Origin: Sphingobium sp.
GTDB lineage: Bacteria > Pseudomonadota > Alphaproteobacteria > Sphingomonadales > Sphingomonadaceae
Assembly: GCA_003248935.1 (NCBI GenBank)
Contig: QFQF01000029.1
Span: 1-17,474, forward strand
DNA: 17,474 nt
Direction of reading: 5' to 3'
The notes below the pieces were generated by a model. It ran no database searches and was not told the origin of the DNA. It saw nothing but the letters and a program-made list of their open reading frames with translations. Positions 1 to 7,934 of the stretch are shown here, in pieces. The position numbers were made by a program, and so were the translations under genes. Positions within the stretch are counted from its first letter, which is position 1. Each line of letters begins with the position of its first letter.

Positions 1-57
1 AAGGCGCAATTTGCCGTGATCTTCGGCGAACGTTTCATCAGAGCCATGGCGGCCTGA
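1..57 (+). CDS. C-terminal end of an unidentified upstream gene (partial)
   Basis: The first frame is open from the window edge to a TGA at 55-57 and ends in residues FGERFIRAMAA. Only 18 residues are visible, too few to assign a family. The stop overlaps an ATG at 57-59 (TGATG), the usual arrangement for translationally coupled genes, so this gene is probably the preceding member of the DUF1156-DUF499 operon. In related loci other components such as a DUF3780 protein or a helicase accompany the pair, but nothing here shows which, if any, this is. Confidence 0.5.
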   Translation, partial: KAQFAVIFGERFIRAMAA

Positions 58-198
58 TGATCAACCGCCCGGCCGCACACGGAAATCCTGACAGTCCCCA
101 TCAATGCGGCATCAGCGCGCGAAAAGAGCATCCGGCACGGCCATCCTTCCACCCTGCATCTGTGGTGGGCGCGGCGTCCCCTGGCGGCTTGTCGCGCG
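57..198 (+). other. DUF1156 N-terminal coding extension with no in-frame start (probable +1 frame disruption)
   Basis: The frame of the DUF1156 gene stays open upstream of its first ATG (199) to a tandem stop at 55-60. Translated from 61 it gives the family's conserved N-terminus: SAREKSIRHGHPS from about 112, then the WWARRPLAACRA block just before 199. No ATG, GTG or TTG lies in this frame; only CTG at 88 and ATC codons are available. The well-placed ATG at 57-59, overlapping the preceding stop, is in another frame that misses this motif. A single extra base after 57 would explain the arrangement. It could be a real mutation, a sequencing error, a non-canonical start or a programmed shift. 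The sequence alone cannot decide. Confidence 0.7.
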
Positions 199-2919
199 AT
201 GATTTTTGCACAGTTGGTCGACGATCCATCCGCATGTGGAGATGAGTTCAAAACGGTAGAGGAGCAAAACAAAGAGCGGGATAGGCTCCACGCTATCATC
301 GAAGCAATGGTGCCCTGGGAGGCATCAACCAATGACACGATCCTGCATGCTGCTCGCTTCGAAATTGCGCGATCGGTCGCTCGGAATGGTGGCCCTATGC
401 TTCCAGCGGAATGGCGTCAGCCTACCCATTCTCGCGATGTTATCGACTATCTCCAACTTCATGCGCCACCGGTTCATGACCCGTTCTCCGGCGGTGCTTC
501 GATACCGCTCGAGGCTCAGCGTCTCGGCCTCCGGTCGCGAGGGTCAGATTTAAACCCAGTAGCAGTGCTGATCGGTAAATCCTTGATCGAACTTCCTCCG
601 AAGTTTGCTGGCATGGCGCCCCTCAATCCTGAAGCCGACCCGCACATTTCGTGGAAGGGAGCGCGCGGCCTCGCGGAGGACGTTCGCCACTATGGCCGAT
701 GGATGCGAGACAATGCAGCGAAGCGCATTGGCCACCTTTATCCCAAAGCAAAGCTAGCCGGCGGAGGAGAAGCCTCTGTGATCGCATGGCTCTGGGCTCG
801 GACAGCTGCGAGTCCGGATCCACGAGCCAAGGGCGCGCATGTGCCGCTAGCTTCGTCTTTCATTCTGTCTGGAAAAAAGGGCCGTGAGGCAATCGTTCGG
901 CCGATAGTCGATCGCGAATCCATGACGTGGACGTTTGAGGTTGTAGACGATCCGTCACCGGAAGATTTGGCAGCAGCGAAGAGCGGAACCAAAGCGGCGC
1001 GTGGTGCAAACTTTGTCTGTTTGCTGACGGGCTCCGCTATCGACGACAAGCACGTCAAGAGCGAGGCCAAGGCGGGACGCTTTGGTCAGCGATTGATGGC
1101 GATCGTAGCAGAGGGGGCACGGGGGCGCATCTACCTATCTCCTACGCATGACCAAGAAAGCCTAGCGCTCAATATCGAAAAACCCGATGCCCCTGAAATC
1201 GACCAACCACTGCCAACTAATCCCCGCTGGTTTGCGCCGCCTGATTACGGCATGCCGAATTATCGAGATTTGTTCACGGCTCGCCAATTAACAATGTTGA
1301 CTGAGTTCAGTGAGCTAGTGAGCGAGGCTCGCGAGGCTGTTTTGTCCGACGCTTTGGAGAGATGGCAAGATAGCGCCACACTAACCGATGGGCGATCGTT
1401 GGCTAGTGGCGGTTCTGGGCCGACCGCTTATGCAGATGCTGTTGCAACCTATTTGGGCCTTTGCGTGAGTAGGCAGGCCAATCGTAGTTCCAACATGACA
1501 TTCTGGCACACTGCCCGCGAAACCGTCGAGCAGGTATTTGCCCGACAGGCTATCGCGATGGTTTGGGATTTCTGTGAGGGAAATCCTCTTGGCTCAAAAA
1601 GTGGCAGTTTTCTGAGTTCTCTGAACTACCTTCCTGAAGCTGTTGGCAACACTCCAGCGCTTACACCTGGCTTTCTTGAAAATAGAAATGCTGCTGCCAA
1701 CTCTTTTGAATCATCGACGTTGTTTTCTACAGATCCACCTTATTATGACAATATTGGGTATGCAGATCTATCGGACTTTTTCTATGTTTGGCTAAGAAAA
1801 TCTCTTTCGCAAATTCATCCAGACCTTTTCAGACGCGTTGTGACGCCGAAGTCGGACGAACTTGTTGCAACTCCCTATCGCCATGGCGGACGTCAAGGCG
1901 CTGAAGCCTTCTTCATGGAAGGAATGCGCGCAGCGATGGCGGGGATGGCACGGGCGACGGCTGACCTGCCTGTCGCTATTTATTACGCTTTCCGGCAGTC
2001 AGAGACGGGCGAGGATGGCGTGACTTCCGCTGGTTGGGCTACGTTCCTGCAGGCTGTATTCGATTGCGGCTTCGTAATTGACGGCACTTGGCCGATACGA
2101 TCGGAATTGTCAGGAAACCTGAAAAAGAGCGTCAACGCTCTAGCATCCTCGATCGTATTGGTTTGCCGTCGTCGTGATGCGGAAGCAGAGACGATTGCAC
2201 GGCCGGAATTCATCCGCCGCCTGCGAGCTGAAATGCCTTCTGCTCTCGCGACTATACGAGCGGCGGGCGTTGGGCCGACGGATATTCAGCAAGCTGCGAT
2301 CGGTCCGGGCATCGGAATATTTACTCGTTACGCTGCAGTTTTGAATACGGATGGCGAACCGATGAACGTGCGCGATGCACTGAAGTTGGTGAACCAAGTC
2401 CGTGAAGAGATCGCCTCCGAAGGGGAAGGCGACTATGATCCAGACACTCGTTTTGCGATCGACTGGTTTGTGACTCATGGCGTTGGCATCGGGAAGGCGG
2501 GCGATGCGATAAGCATGGCGAACGCCGCCAACCTTGGCCTGAACGATCTCGTCGCCGCAGGCATCCTTGAGGCGAAGGGCGGCACAGCGCGGCTGCTCCG
2601 TCGCGCGGAGATGCCGGCCGACTGGGATCCGCGCAAGGACAAGCGCCCCACGGCGTGGGAAGCGTGTCAGCACATGATCCGCAGGCTTGAGGCCGACGAC
2701 GGAGGCATCGATGCTGCGGCCCGGCTCTTTGCGGTTCTCGGCGATCTGACCGAGCCGGCGCACCAACTCGCCTTCCGTCTCTACGACATCTGCGAGAACA
2801 AGGGCTGGCACGCCGAGGGCCGCCCATACAATTTGCTGATCCAGGAATGGGCCGAGATCGAAAAGCGTGCTTTCGCACTTCGCGATGCTCCTCCCGCACA
2901 GGGCGAGATGACGGTGTGA
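199..2919 (+). CDS. DUF1156 domain DNA methyltransferase, predicted anti-phage module
   Basis: Predicted S-adenosylmethionine-dependent DNA methyltransferase of the large DUF1156 family, which is associated with phage-defence islands next to DUF499 ATPases. Counted from the ATG at 199 (906 residues), the AdoMet-binding motif DPFSGGASIPLEA starts at residue 94 and the catalytic DPPYYDN motif at residue 512. The C-terminal third resembles the helical tail of the family. The true N-terminus must lie further upstream, because the conserved WWARRPL block immediately precedes 199 in frame. The gene ends 31 bases before the DUF499 start. Composition is mosaic: roughly 32-40% GC around the catalytic motif (1681-1800) against about 75% at 2581-2640. 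The family assignment is strong. The role in defence is known only from family context, and whether this copy is expressed at full length is doubtful. Confidence 0.88.
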   Translation: MIFAQLVDDPSACGDEFKTVEEQNKERDRLHAIIEAMVPWEASTNDTILHAARFEIARSVARNGGPMLPAEWRQPTHSRDVIDYLQLHAPPVHDPFSGGASIPLEAQRLGLRSRGSDLNPVAVLIGKSLIELPPKFAGMAPLNPEADPHISWKGARGLAEDVRHYGRWMRDNAAKRIGHLYPKAKLAGGGEASVIAWLWARTAASPDPRAKGAHVPLASSFILSGKKGREAIVRPIVDRESMTWTFEVVDDPSPEDLAAAKSGTKAARGANFVCLLTGSAIDDKHVKSEAKAGRFGQRLMAIVAEGARGRIYLSPTHDQESLALNIEKPDAPEIDQPLPTNPRWFAPPDYGMPNYRDLFTARQLTMLTEFSELVSEAREAVLSDALERWQDSATLTDGRSLASGGSGPTAYADAVATYLGLCVSRQANRSSNMTFWHTARETVEQVFARQAIAMVWDFCEGNPLGSKSGSFLSSLNYLPEAVGNTPALTPGFLENRNAAANSFESSTLFSTDPPYYDNIGYADLSDFFYVWLRKSLSQIHPDLFRRVVTPKSDELVATPYRHGGRQGAEAFFMEGMRAAMAGMARATADLPVAIYYAFRQSETGEDGVTSAGWATFLQAVFDCGFVIDGTWPIRSELSGNLKKSVNALASSIVLVCRRRDAEAETIARPEFIRRLRAEMPSALATIRAAGVGPTDIQQAAIGPGIGIFTRYAAVLNTDGEPMNVRDALKLVNQVREEIASEGEGDYDPDTRFAIDWFVTHGVGIGKAGDAISMANAANLGLNDLVAAGILEAKGGTARLLRRAEMPADWDPRKDKRPTAWEACQHMIRRLEADDGGIDAAARLFAVLGDLTEPAHQLAFRLYDICENKGWHAEGRPYNLLIQEWAEIEKRAFALRDAPPAQGEMTV

Positions 2920-2950
2920 TGCCAATGACGACCAGTGAGATTCGCGACGC

Positions 2951-5900
2951 ATGAATCAGTTCAACAGTCTTCAACGGGTCAATCAGGGCCTGCTCGTGCT
3001 TGCCACCGCGCTGCGCCCGATCGTGGCACAGGCGATGGAAGTCGTGCATGGTCGCGAGTGGCGCCAGTTCGCCAGCATCGCGCGCGGGTCGGACCCCGAG
3101 GTCGATCTCGATGCCTATGCGCTGCTCAAGACCATGCTCGATAATTGGCAGAGCGTCTTCCGCGTCAGCCTGAAGCCGACCGACCGCACGAACGTCAGCC
3201 TCGCGCTCACCGCACGTAACGCCGCCGCGCACGCGACGGGTGATCTGCCGGCCGCAGACGCCGTCAGCTATCTCAACGCCTTCCAATATGTCGCCAAGGC
3301 GGTCGGTGCGAAGGGCGCGCTCGGCGGGCTTGAAGCGCTGCTGAAGGACCAGCTCGACAGCCTTGGCGGCGGTGCTACCGCTCCGGTGGTGCCGACCAAG
3401 GCGGACGCTGCTCCTGTGGCACTACCACCGGCGACGCTCGATCTCGGCGACGTCGGCAGCGATCGCTACAAGTGGCGGCCGTGGCGCGAAGTCGCGCCGC
3501 CCCACGCGGACGTGACGAGCGCGCGCTTCGTCGAGGCCGAATTCGCCGCCGACCTTTCCACGGTCGCGCGTGGCGAGGCACACGAAACCTATCAAGATCC
3601 GCGCGAATTCTTCCGGATCACCTATCTGACCGGCGGGCTCTCCTCAGTGCTGCAGGGCGCGATCCGGCGACTCTCGGCGCAGGGCGGCGATCCGGTGATC
3701 GGCCTGCAGACCGCCTTCGGCGGCGGCAAGACGCACACAATGCTGGCGCTCTATCACCTCGCCAGCGCGCCGGATGCGCGAGCGCTGCAGGGCATGGCGC
3801 CGCTGCTCGACCTCGAAGGCGTCAACACGCTCCAGCTGAAAACCAAGCCGATCGTGTTCGTTGGCACGGCCAGCGGCCCGAACCTTCCGCTCCACAGCGA
3901 AAGCGGTCGCCAGATCCATACCTTGTGGGGTTATCTGGCCTGGCGGCTGGCTGGCTGGGACGGGTATGAGAAAGTGCGCGCCGCTGACGAGGCACGGACC
4001 AACCCGGGCTCGGAAGTGCTGGTCAGCCTGCTGCGGCAGGGCGCGCCCTGCCTTATCCTGCTCGACGAAGTCGTGGCCTATGCTCGCCAGCTCGAAGGCG
4101 TCGCCTTTGACGCCTTCCTGACCTTCTTCCAGTCGCTGACCGAGGCCGCCAAGGCGGTGCCCGGCGCGCTGGTCGTCGGCTCGCTCCCGGAGTCGGCGAT
4201 CGAGGCCGGCGGCGTCCAAGGCGAGGCTGCGCTGGAGCGGCTGACGAAGATCTTCGGCCGCGTCCAGTCCGCATGGGCCGCGGCGCAGGGCAACGAGACC
4301 TACGAGATCATCCGCCGCCGCCTGTTCGAGCCGTTCGACGAGGAGGCCGAAAAGGCACGCGAGCAAGCCGTGAAGGCCTATCTCGCCTACTACAAATCGA
4401 ACCCCGGCGAATTCCCTGCCGAGGCCCGCGAGCGGGCTTTCGAGGACGCGATGCGCGCCGCCTGGCCGGTCCACCCCGAACTGTTTCGAATCCTCCAAAA
4501 TGACTGGGGTGCGCTGCCCCGCTTCCAGCGCACGCGCGGCGTGCTGAAGATGATGGCGCAAGTGGTGTTCCGCCTGTGGCGTGACGGTAGCGACACCCCG
4601 ATGCTGATGCCCGGCTATGTGCCGCTCGGCGACGACAAGGTCCGCGTCAACGTGCTCGAGCCGCTGGAGCCGCAATATGCCGCGGTGATCGACCGCGAGG
4701 TCGCGGGCGATCTGTCGCGCCCTGCTGCGATCGAAGCGCGGTCCCCGAACCTCGCCAGCAAGCGCGCCGCCACTCGCGCGGCGACCGCGTTGTTTATGGC
4801 TACCGCCCCCCACGGCGCCCGCAATCCCGGCGTCGAGATGGCCCGGCTTCGTCTGGGTTGCGCCGTGCCGGGTGACCAGCCGTCGCTGTTCGGTGATGCC
4901 GTCCGGCGGATGCAGGAAAGCTCGGCTTTCCTCTATGCTGAGGGCGACCGCTACTGGTTTTCGACCCAGGTCACGCTCAATCAGGAAGCCGACAATCGCG
5001 GCCAGGCACTGGCTGACGACGCGATCGAGACCGAGATCACAGCGATGCTGCGGGCCGAGGCCGAAGTCCGCGTGATGGGCGGCTGGCATCGCGTCTTCGC
5101 TGATGGCGATAACACGATCGAGGATACCCATCCGACGGCGCTGGTGCTGCTCCGCCCCGCGGCGCTCCACGCCGCGCGTATGGACAGCGAGACGGCGGCG
5201 ACCGGCGAGGCGGCCGACATTCTCGAACGCAAGGCCTCCGGCCAACGCCAGTTCCGCAACCGACTCGTGTTTCTCGCGCCCGATCTGACGGCGATCACCG
5301 ACCTCAAGACCAACGTCCGGCGCAAGCTCGCGTGGCAGTCGATCGTCAACGACGCGGCCGGGGCGCTGCAACTGACGCCATCGCAGGCGACAGACGCGAC
5401 CAACAAGCTCGCAGAAGCAAGGGCGGCTGCCGAGCGCGCGCTCCGCAACTGCTGGAAACACCTGCTCTGGCCGGTGACGCCGGACGACCCCAATTCCCCG
5501 GACGCTGCGCGCGGCTTTTCCATCACGGGCGTTACGCTCGCCAACCGAGCCAACGCGCCGCTCGCTCAGGCCGCCTGGGAAAAGGCGCGTCCGGACACGG
5601 TGACCGACAAGCTCGGCGTGGCAATCCTTGCAGCCGATCTAAAAAAGGTCTGGCCCGATGGCGAAGGCCACCTCTCCGTTCGCCGCCTGCGCGACTGGTA
5701 TGCCCAGTTCACCTACCTGACCCGGCTTCGGGATTCGGTGGTGCTGGCGGATGCAATCCAGGGCTTGGTCGGCCAGATCGGTGCGGCCTACGCTTATGCT
5801 TCGGCACCGCTGGGGCCGGATGGCTATCCGGCGCTTTCGCTCGACAAGCCGGTGTCCGTTTCACTCGATGGCGATGCGGTGCTGGTCCTGCGGACGGTCG

Positions 5901-6253
5901 CAGAGGCTCAACTCGACAAGATTAAGCCTGAAGGTGGAGCGACAGCCAATGCACCAACGGACGGCGACGTCGGCGGCGTGGAACCAGAACGGCCGATGGA
6001 TAGGGGGACTACCCAGGCATCAACGCGCTTCCATGCCACCGTCGAACTGGATGCCGCGAGGCCGGGCCCAATGGTTGCCCAGATCGCTCAGGCGCTGCTT
6101 GTCGAACTCGCTCGCGGGCCGGGATCCAAGGTTCGCATTCGCCTCGACATCGAGGCGGAGGATGTCGGCGGTTTCGCACCAGACGTTGTAGACATCGTTT
6201 CGGACAACGCTCGAACGCTGAAGATCGCCGCGTTTGGCTTCGAGAAGGACTGA
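2951..6253 (+). CDS. DUF499 ATPase with N-terminal Swt1-type HEPN-like domain, predicted anti-phage module
   Basis: Large P-loop ATPase of the DUF499 family (1100 residues), the usual partner of DUF1156 methyltransferases in defence islands. The N-terminal ~120 residues resemble a Swt1-type HEPN domain and carry an R-x4-H signature, RNAAAH, at 89-94. Walker A is GGGKTHT at 257-263 within LQTAFGGGKTHT. Walker B is LILLDE with D372 and E373. The C-terminal ~75 residues form a separate compact domain after a Gly/Pro/Asp-rich linker near residues 995-1015. The start follows the DUF1156 stop by 31 bases with only a weak purine-rich ribosome binding site (AGTGAGA), so translation may depend on readthrough from the upstream gene. 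A strong terminator follows. ATPase identity is firm. Ribonuclease activity of the HEPN part is inferred from the motif alone. Confidence 0.92.
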   Translation: MNQFNSLQRVNQGLLVLATALRPIVAQAMEVVHGREWRQFASIARGSDPEVDLDAYALLKTMLDNWQSVFRVSLKPTDRTNVSLALTARNAAAHATGDLPAADAVSYLNAFQYVAKAVGAKGALGGLEALLKDQLDSLGGGATAPVVPTKADAAPVALPPATLDLGDVGSDRYKWRPWREVAPPHADVTSARFVEAEFAADLSTVARGEAHETYQDPREFFRITYLTGGLSSVLQGAIRRLSAQGGDPVIGLQTAFGGGKTHTMLALYHLASAPDARALQGMAPLLDLEGVNTLQLKTKPIVFVGTASGPNLPLHSESGRQIHTLWGYLAWRLAGWDGYEKVRAADEARTNPGSEVLVSLLRQGAPCLILLDEVVAYARQLEGVAFDAFLTFFQSLTEAAKAVPGALVVGSLPESAIEAGGVQGEAALERLTKIFGRVQSAWAAAQGNETYEIIRRRLFEPFDEEAEKAREQAVKAYLAYYKSNPGEFPAEARERAFEDAMRAAWPVHPELFRILQNDWGALPRFQRTRGVLKMMAQVVFRLWRDGSDTPMLMPGYVPLGDDKVRVNVLEPLEPQYAAVIDREVAGDLSRPAAIEARSPNLASKRAATRAATALFMATAPHGARNPGVEMARLRLGCAVPGDQPSLFGDAVRRMQESSAFLYAEGDRYWFSTQVTLNQEADNRGQALADDAIETEITAMLRAEAEVRVMGGWHRVFADGDNTIEDTHPTALVLLRPAALHAARMDSETAATGEAADILERKASGQRQFRNRLVFLAPDLTAITDLKTNVRRKLAWQSIVNDAAGALQLTPSQATDATNKLAEARAAAERALRNCWKHLLWPVTPDDPNSPDAARGFSITGVTLANRANAPLAQAAWEKARPDTVTDKLGVAILAADLKKVWPDGEGHLSVRRLRDWYAQFTYLTRLRDSVVLADAIQGLVGQIGAAYAYASAPLGPDGYPALSLDKPVSVSLDGDAVLVLRTVAEAQLDKIKPEGGATANAPTDGDVGGVEPERPMDRGTTQASTRFHATVELDAARPGPMVAQIAQALLVELARGPGSKVRIRLDIEAEDVGGFAPDVVDIVSDNARTLKIAAFGFEKD

Positions 6254-6255
6254 CC

Positions 6256-6310
6256 GCGATCACACACGCAACCGGCATCTATCGGTAACGATGTTGTGAT
6301 CGCTTTTTTT
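6256..6310 (+). terminator. Rho-independent terminator closing the DUF1156-DUF499 unit
   Basis: A perfect 9-bp inverted repeat, GCGATCACA (6256-6264) and TGTGATCGC (6295-6303), is followed directly by seven T (6304-6310). It begins two bases after the DUF499 stop. The 30-base loop contains a smaller ACCG/CGGT pairing. There is no T run on the other side, so it acts on the plus strand only. Confidence 0.85.
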
Positions 6311-6380
6311 CCCGCTCCCGCTCTCGTCGGCTTTCAGGTCCGGTCAAAAGCAGGTGACGAGTGGCAGGTCGTGGGTGATC

Positions 6381-6860
6381 TCACTGCAGCTCAAGCCAAT
6401 CCACTCGAAACCTCAACGAAACTTTGTCGCCATCGCACTTCGCGCTTACGATCCGGCCATCCAGACCAAGTGCCAGGCAGCGCTTCGGTATCTCGACGAT
6501 CTCTGTGAGCGGCTTGAGGCTGTTTTGTAGTGCGACGCAAGCCGACTGAGGCAATGTCGCGCCGGATATGGTCAACTTGCCGTGGCCAGACCCTTGATCC
6601 TCGTAGAGGTAATTTTTGTAACGATGACGCAAAAGCCATCGGCCACCCTTCCTGATGAGCAAGTCCCGGCTTTCAAATCCGTCCCGCAAGTGGATTGTGC
6701 GCGGATCGCGGCGCCTCTCCGAGAAGTATGGATTTCCGCTGGTGCTAAAAAACCATAGGTGGTGCATAACTTTGCTGCTGATCTTGTGAACCTTCAGGAA
6801 ATTCGCGCCAACCGGCGAAATCAGTTCCCCTGATCGGTCCTCAGAATAGTTCTGCAACAT
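6381..6860 (-). CDS. Hypothetical protein, 159 aa
   Basis: I do not recognise a family. I chose the ATG at 6860 because GGGGAA lies just upstream at good spacing; an in-frame ATG 18 codons earlier lacks this. The protein is soluble-looking, rich in basic and aromatic residues in its first half (HHLWFF, RWLLRHRYKNYLYED), with no signal peptide or membrane segment. GC is lower than its neighbours, about 48% at 6601-6660, which fits recent transfer. It lies downstream of, and in the same direction as, the exonuclease/AAA+ operon, but a 109-base gap with hairpins separates them, so it may be independently transcribed. It faces the DUF499 terminator tail to tail. Confidence 0.6.
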   Translation of the reverse strand: MLQNYSEDRSGELISPVGANFLKVHKISSKVMHHLWFFSTSGNPYFSERRRDPRTIHLRDGFESRDLLIRKGGRWLLRHRYKNYLYEDQGSGHGKLTISGATLPQSACVALQNSLKPLTEIVEIPKRCLALGLDGRIVSAKCDGDKVSLRFRVDWLELQ

Positions 6861-6884
6861 AGTTTCCCCGCTGATGGAACGCCT

Positions 6885-6913
6885 TGCTGGCCTTGACCGA
6901 GCGTTAGCCAGCA
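6885..6913. repeat. 7-bp inverted repeat upstream of the hypothetical gene
   Basis: TGCTGGC (6885-6891) and GCCAGCA (6907-6913) are perfect inverted copies 15 bases apart, 25-53 bases upstream of the start at 6860. The position suits an operator or a leader hairpin. No clear -10/-35 pair was found. Confidence 0.35.
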
Positions 6914-6930
6914 TGGGTAAAGGCCAGGTT

Positions 6931-6962
6931 GAGGGTTACGGCGGGAATCTGCCATAGCCCTC
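6931..6962 (-). terminator. Hairpin after the exonuclease/AAA+ operon, possible terminator
   Basis: GAGGGTTACGGC (6931-6942) pairs with GCCATAGCCCTC (6951-6962) over 12 positions with one mismatch and one wobble. It lies 7 bases beyond the stop of the last operon gene on the minus strand. There is no good T run after it, so it may be a weak or Rho-assisted terminator, or an mRNA 3'-end stabiliser. Confidence 0.45.
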
Positions 6963-6969
6963 AATGGTT

Positions 6970-7854
6970 TCAGGCTGCGTCCTCCCCAATCCAGGGCGCA
7001 AGGGCCGCGACATCGTTCGCCGCCTCGCCGACGGACTGCGAGAATCGAGCGCGCCGCCGTGCTTCCAGCGTCGCAGTGTAGCCGCGACCGGCGCGAAGCT
7101 CGATCACCCGGCGCAGGATGCGATCCTCAACGACTGCGATATCGGCGCGCCCGTCATGCTGCTGGCGCCATCGCGCGAGCAGGAGGCAGGTGCTGACAAC
7201 ATCGCCCTCGCAGGCTTCCTGCACCGCGTCCCATGCGCCCGCGTAGATCAGGCGTGCGACCGCGAACGCCGGCACGCTGATCTTGGCAGGGATGTCGAGG
7301 CTGGCGAGAACTTCGGCCATGTGGACGGGCTTCATCTTGAAGCCGCCGGTCGTGGTGCGCGCGAAGTCGAGATGCCGCACCGGATCGTTGCCGCCGAAGC
7401 CCAACCATCCCCAGCCTTTCGGCAGGGTCAGGCCGTGGCGCATGACGGCGAGCGACAGGAGCGGGATATCGTGGAGCATGCCGGCCCACGACACCATTTC
7501 TGCGCCCGGTGGTGCCTCGGCCAGCACCTGCAGGATGCCGGCGACTATCGCGCGTTCGTCGTGATCCGGCTGGCTGAGCGTGGTGAAACGGGTCACGTCG
7601 ATGCCGCCATCCTCGTGCTCGACCACCACCATGATCGCGGCGGTCACGATCGTCTGAAACGGCCAGCGCGGCGTGCGCAGCGGATCTTCGCCCCGGGTGT
7701 AGCCCCGGCGCGACGGCTGGTCGTCGTTGCCGGGCGCCCACCGCTCCATTGCCTGATAGCGCTTGTGGCCGGCTTCATCGGTAACGGCGCTCTCGATATC
7801 GAGGATGACGTATGCGCGCGGGCGGCGCGGCGCGAAAAGATCGTCGAACTTCAT
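6970..7854 (-). CDS. Predicted DnaQ/PolB-like 3'-5' exonuclease, ExoIII Tyr replaced
   Basis: A 294-residue RNase H-fold exonuclease-like protein. The start at 7854 has GGAG at 8-base spacing; the longer open frame upstream overlaps the previous gene and is not supported. ExoI is LDIES with D19 and E21. An ExoII-like segment is SWAGMLHD with D129. HLDF at 161-164 resembles the HxDL block of PolB-like exonucleases. ExoIII-like ACEGDVVST has D218, but Ala (214) sits where DEDDy enzymes have the catalytic Tyr of YCEGD. It is the last gene of the minus-strand operon, 80 bases after its neighbour. The fold assignment is by eye. Activity could be reduced, or it could use another residue. Likely substrate is DNA, by family inference only. 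Confidence 0.75.
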   Translation of the reverse strand: MKFDDLFAPRRPRAYVILDIESAVTDEAGHKRYQAMERWAPGNDDQPSRRGYTRGEDPLRTPRWPFQTIVTAAIMVVVEHEDGGIDVTRFTTLSQPDHDERAIVAGILQVLAEAPPGAEMVSWAGMLHDIPLLSLAVMRHGLTLPKGWGWLGFGGNDPVRHLDFARTTTGGFKMKPVHMAEVLASLDIPAKISVPAFAVARLIYAGAWDAVQEACEGDVVSTCLLLARWRQQHDGRADIAVVEDRILRRVIELRAGRGYTATLEARRRARFSQSVGEAANDVAALAPWIGEDAA

Positions 7855-7866
7855 TTTGCATGCTCC

Positions 7867-7924
7867 ATCGGCGTTTGGCCGATCTTCAGGGAGAAGGTGA
7901 GCGGGCGCCGAGGGCGACGCCCGC
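7867..7924 (-). other. Two intercistronic hairpins between the 178-aa gene and the last exonuclease gene
   Basis: GCGGGCG (7901-7907) pairs with CGCCCGC (7918-7924), and ATCGGC (7867-7872) pairs with GCCGAT (7878-7883). Both are perfect. In the minus-strand mRNA they follow the upstream stop at 7935 and end just before the GGAG ribosome binding site of the next gene. There is no T run, so they are more likely RNA processing or stability elements than terminators. Confidence 0.5.
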
Positions 7925-7934
7925 ACGAGGTTGA

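Noticed and set aside
2140..3286. Overlapping 270- and 321-codon minus-strand frames
   Set aside because: Both are antisense to the C-terminus of DUF1156 and the N-terminus of DUF499, with no motif or ribosome binding site of note.
3644..5461. 605-codon open frame on the minus strand
   Set aside because: It is antisense to the DUF499 gene, which has clear motifs; long antisense frames are a by-product of high third-position GC. The translation has no recognisable domain.
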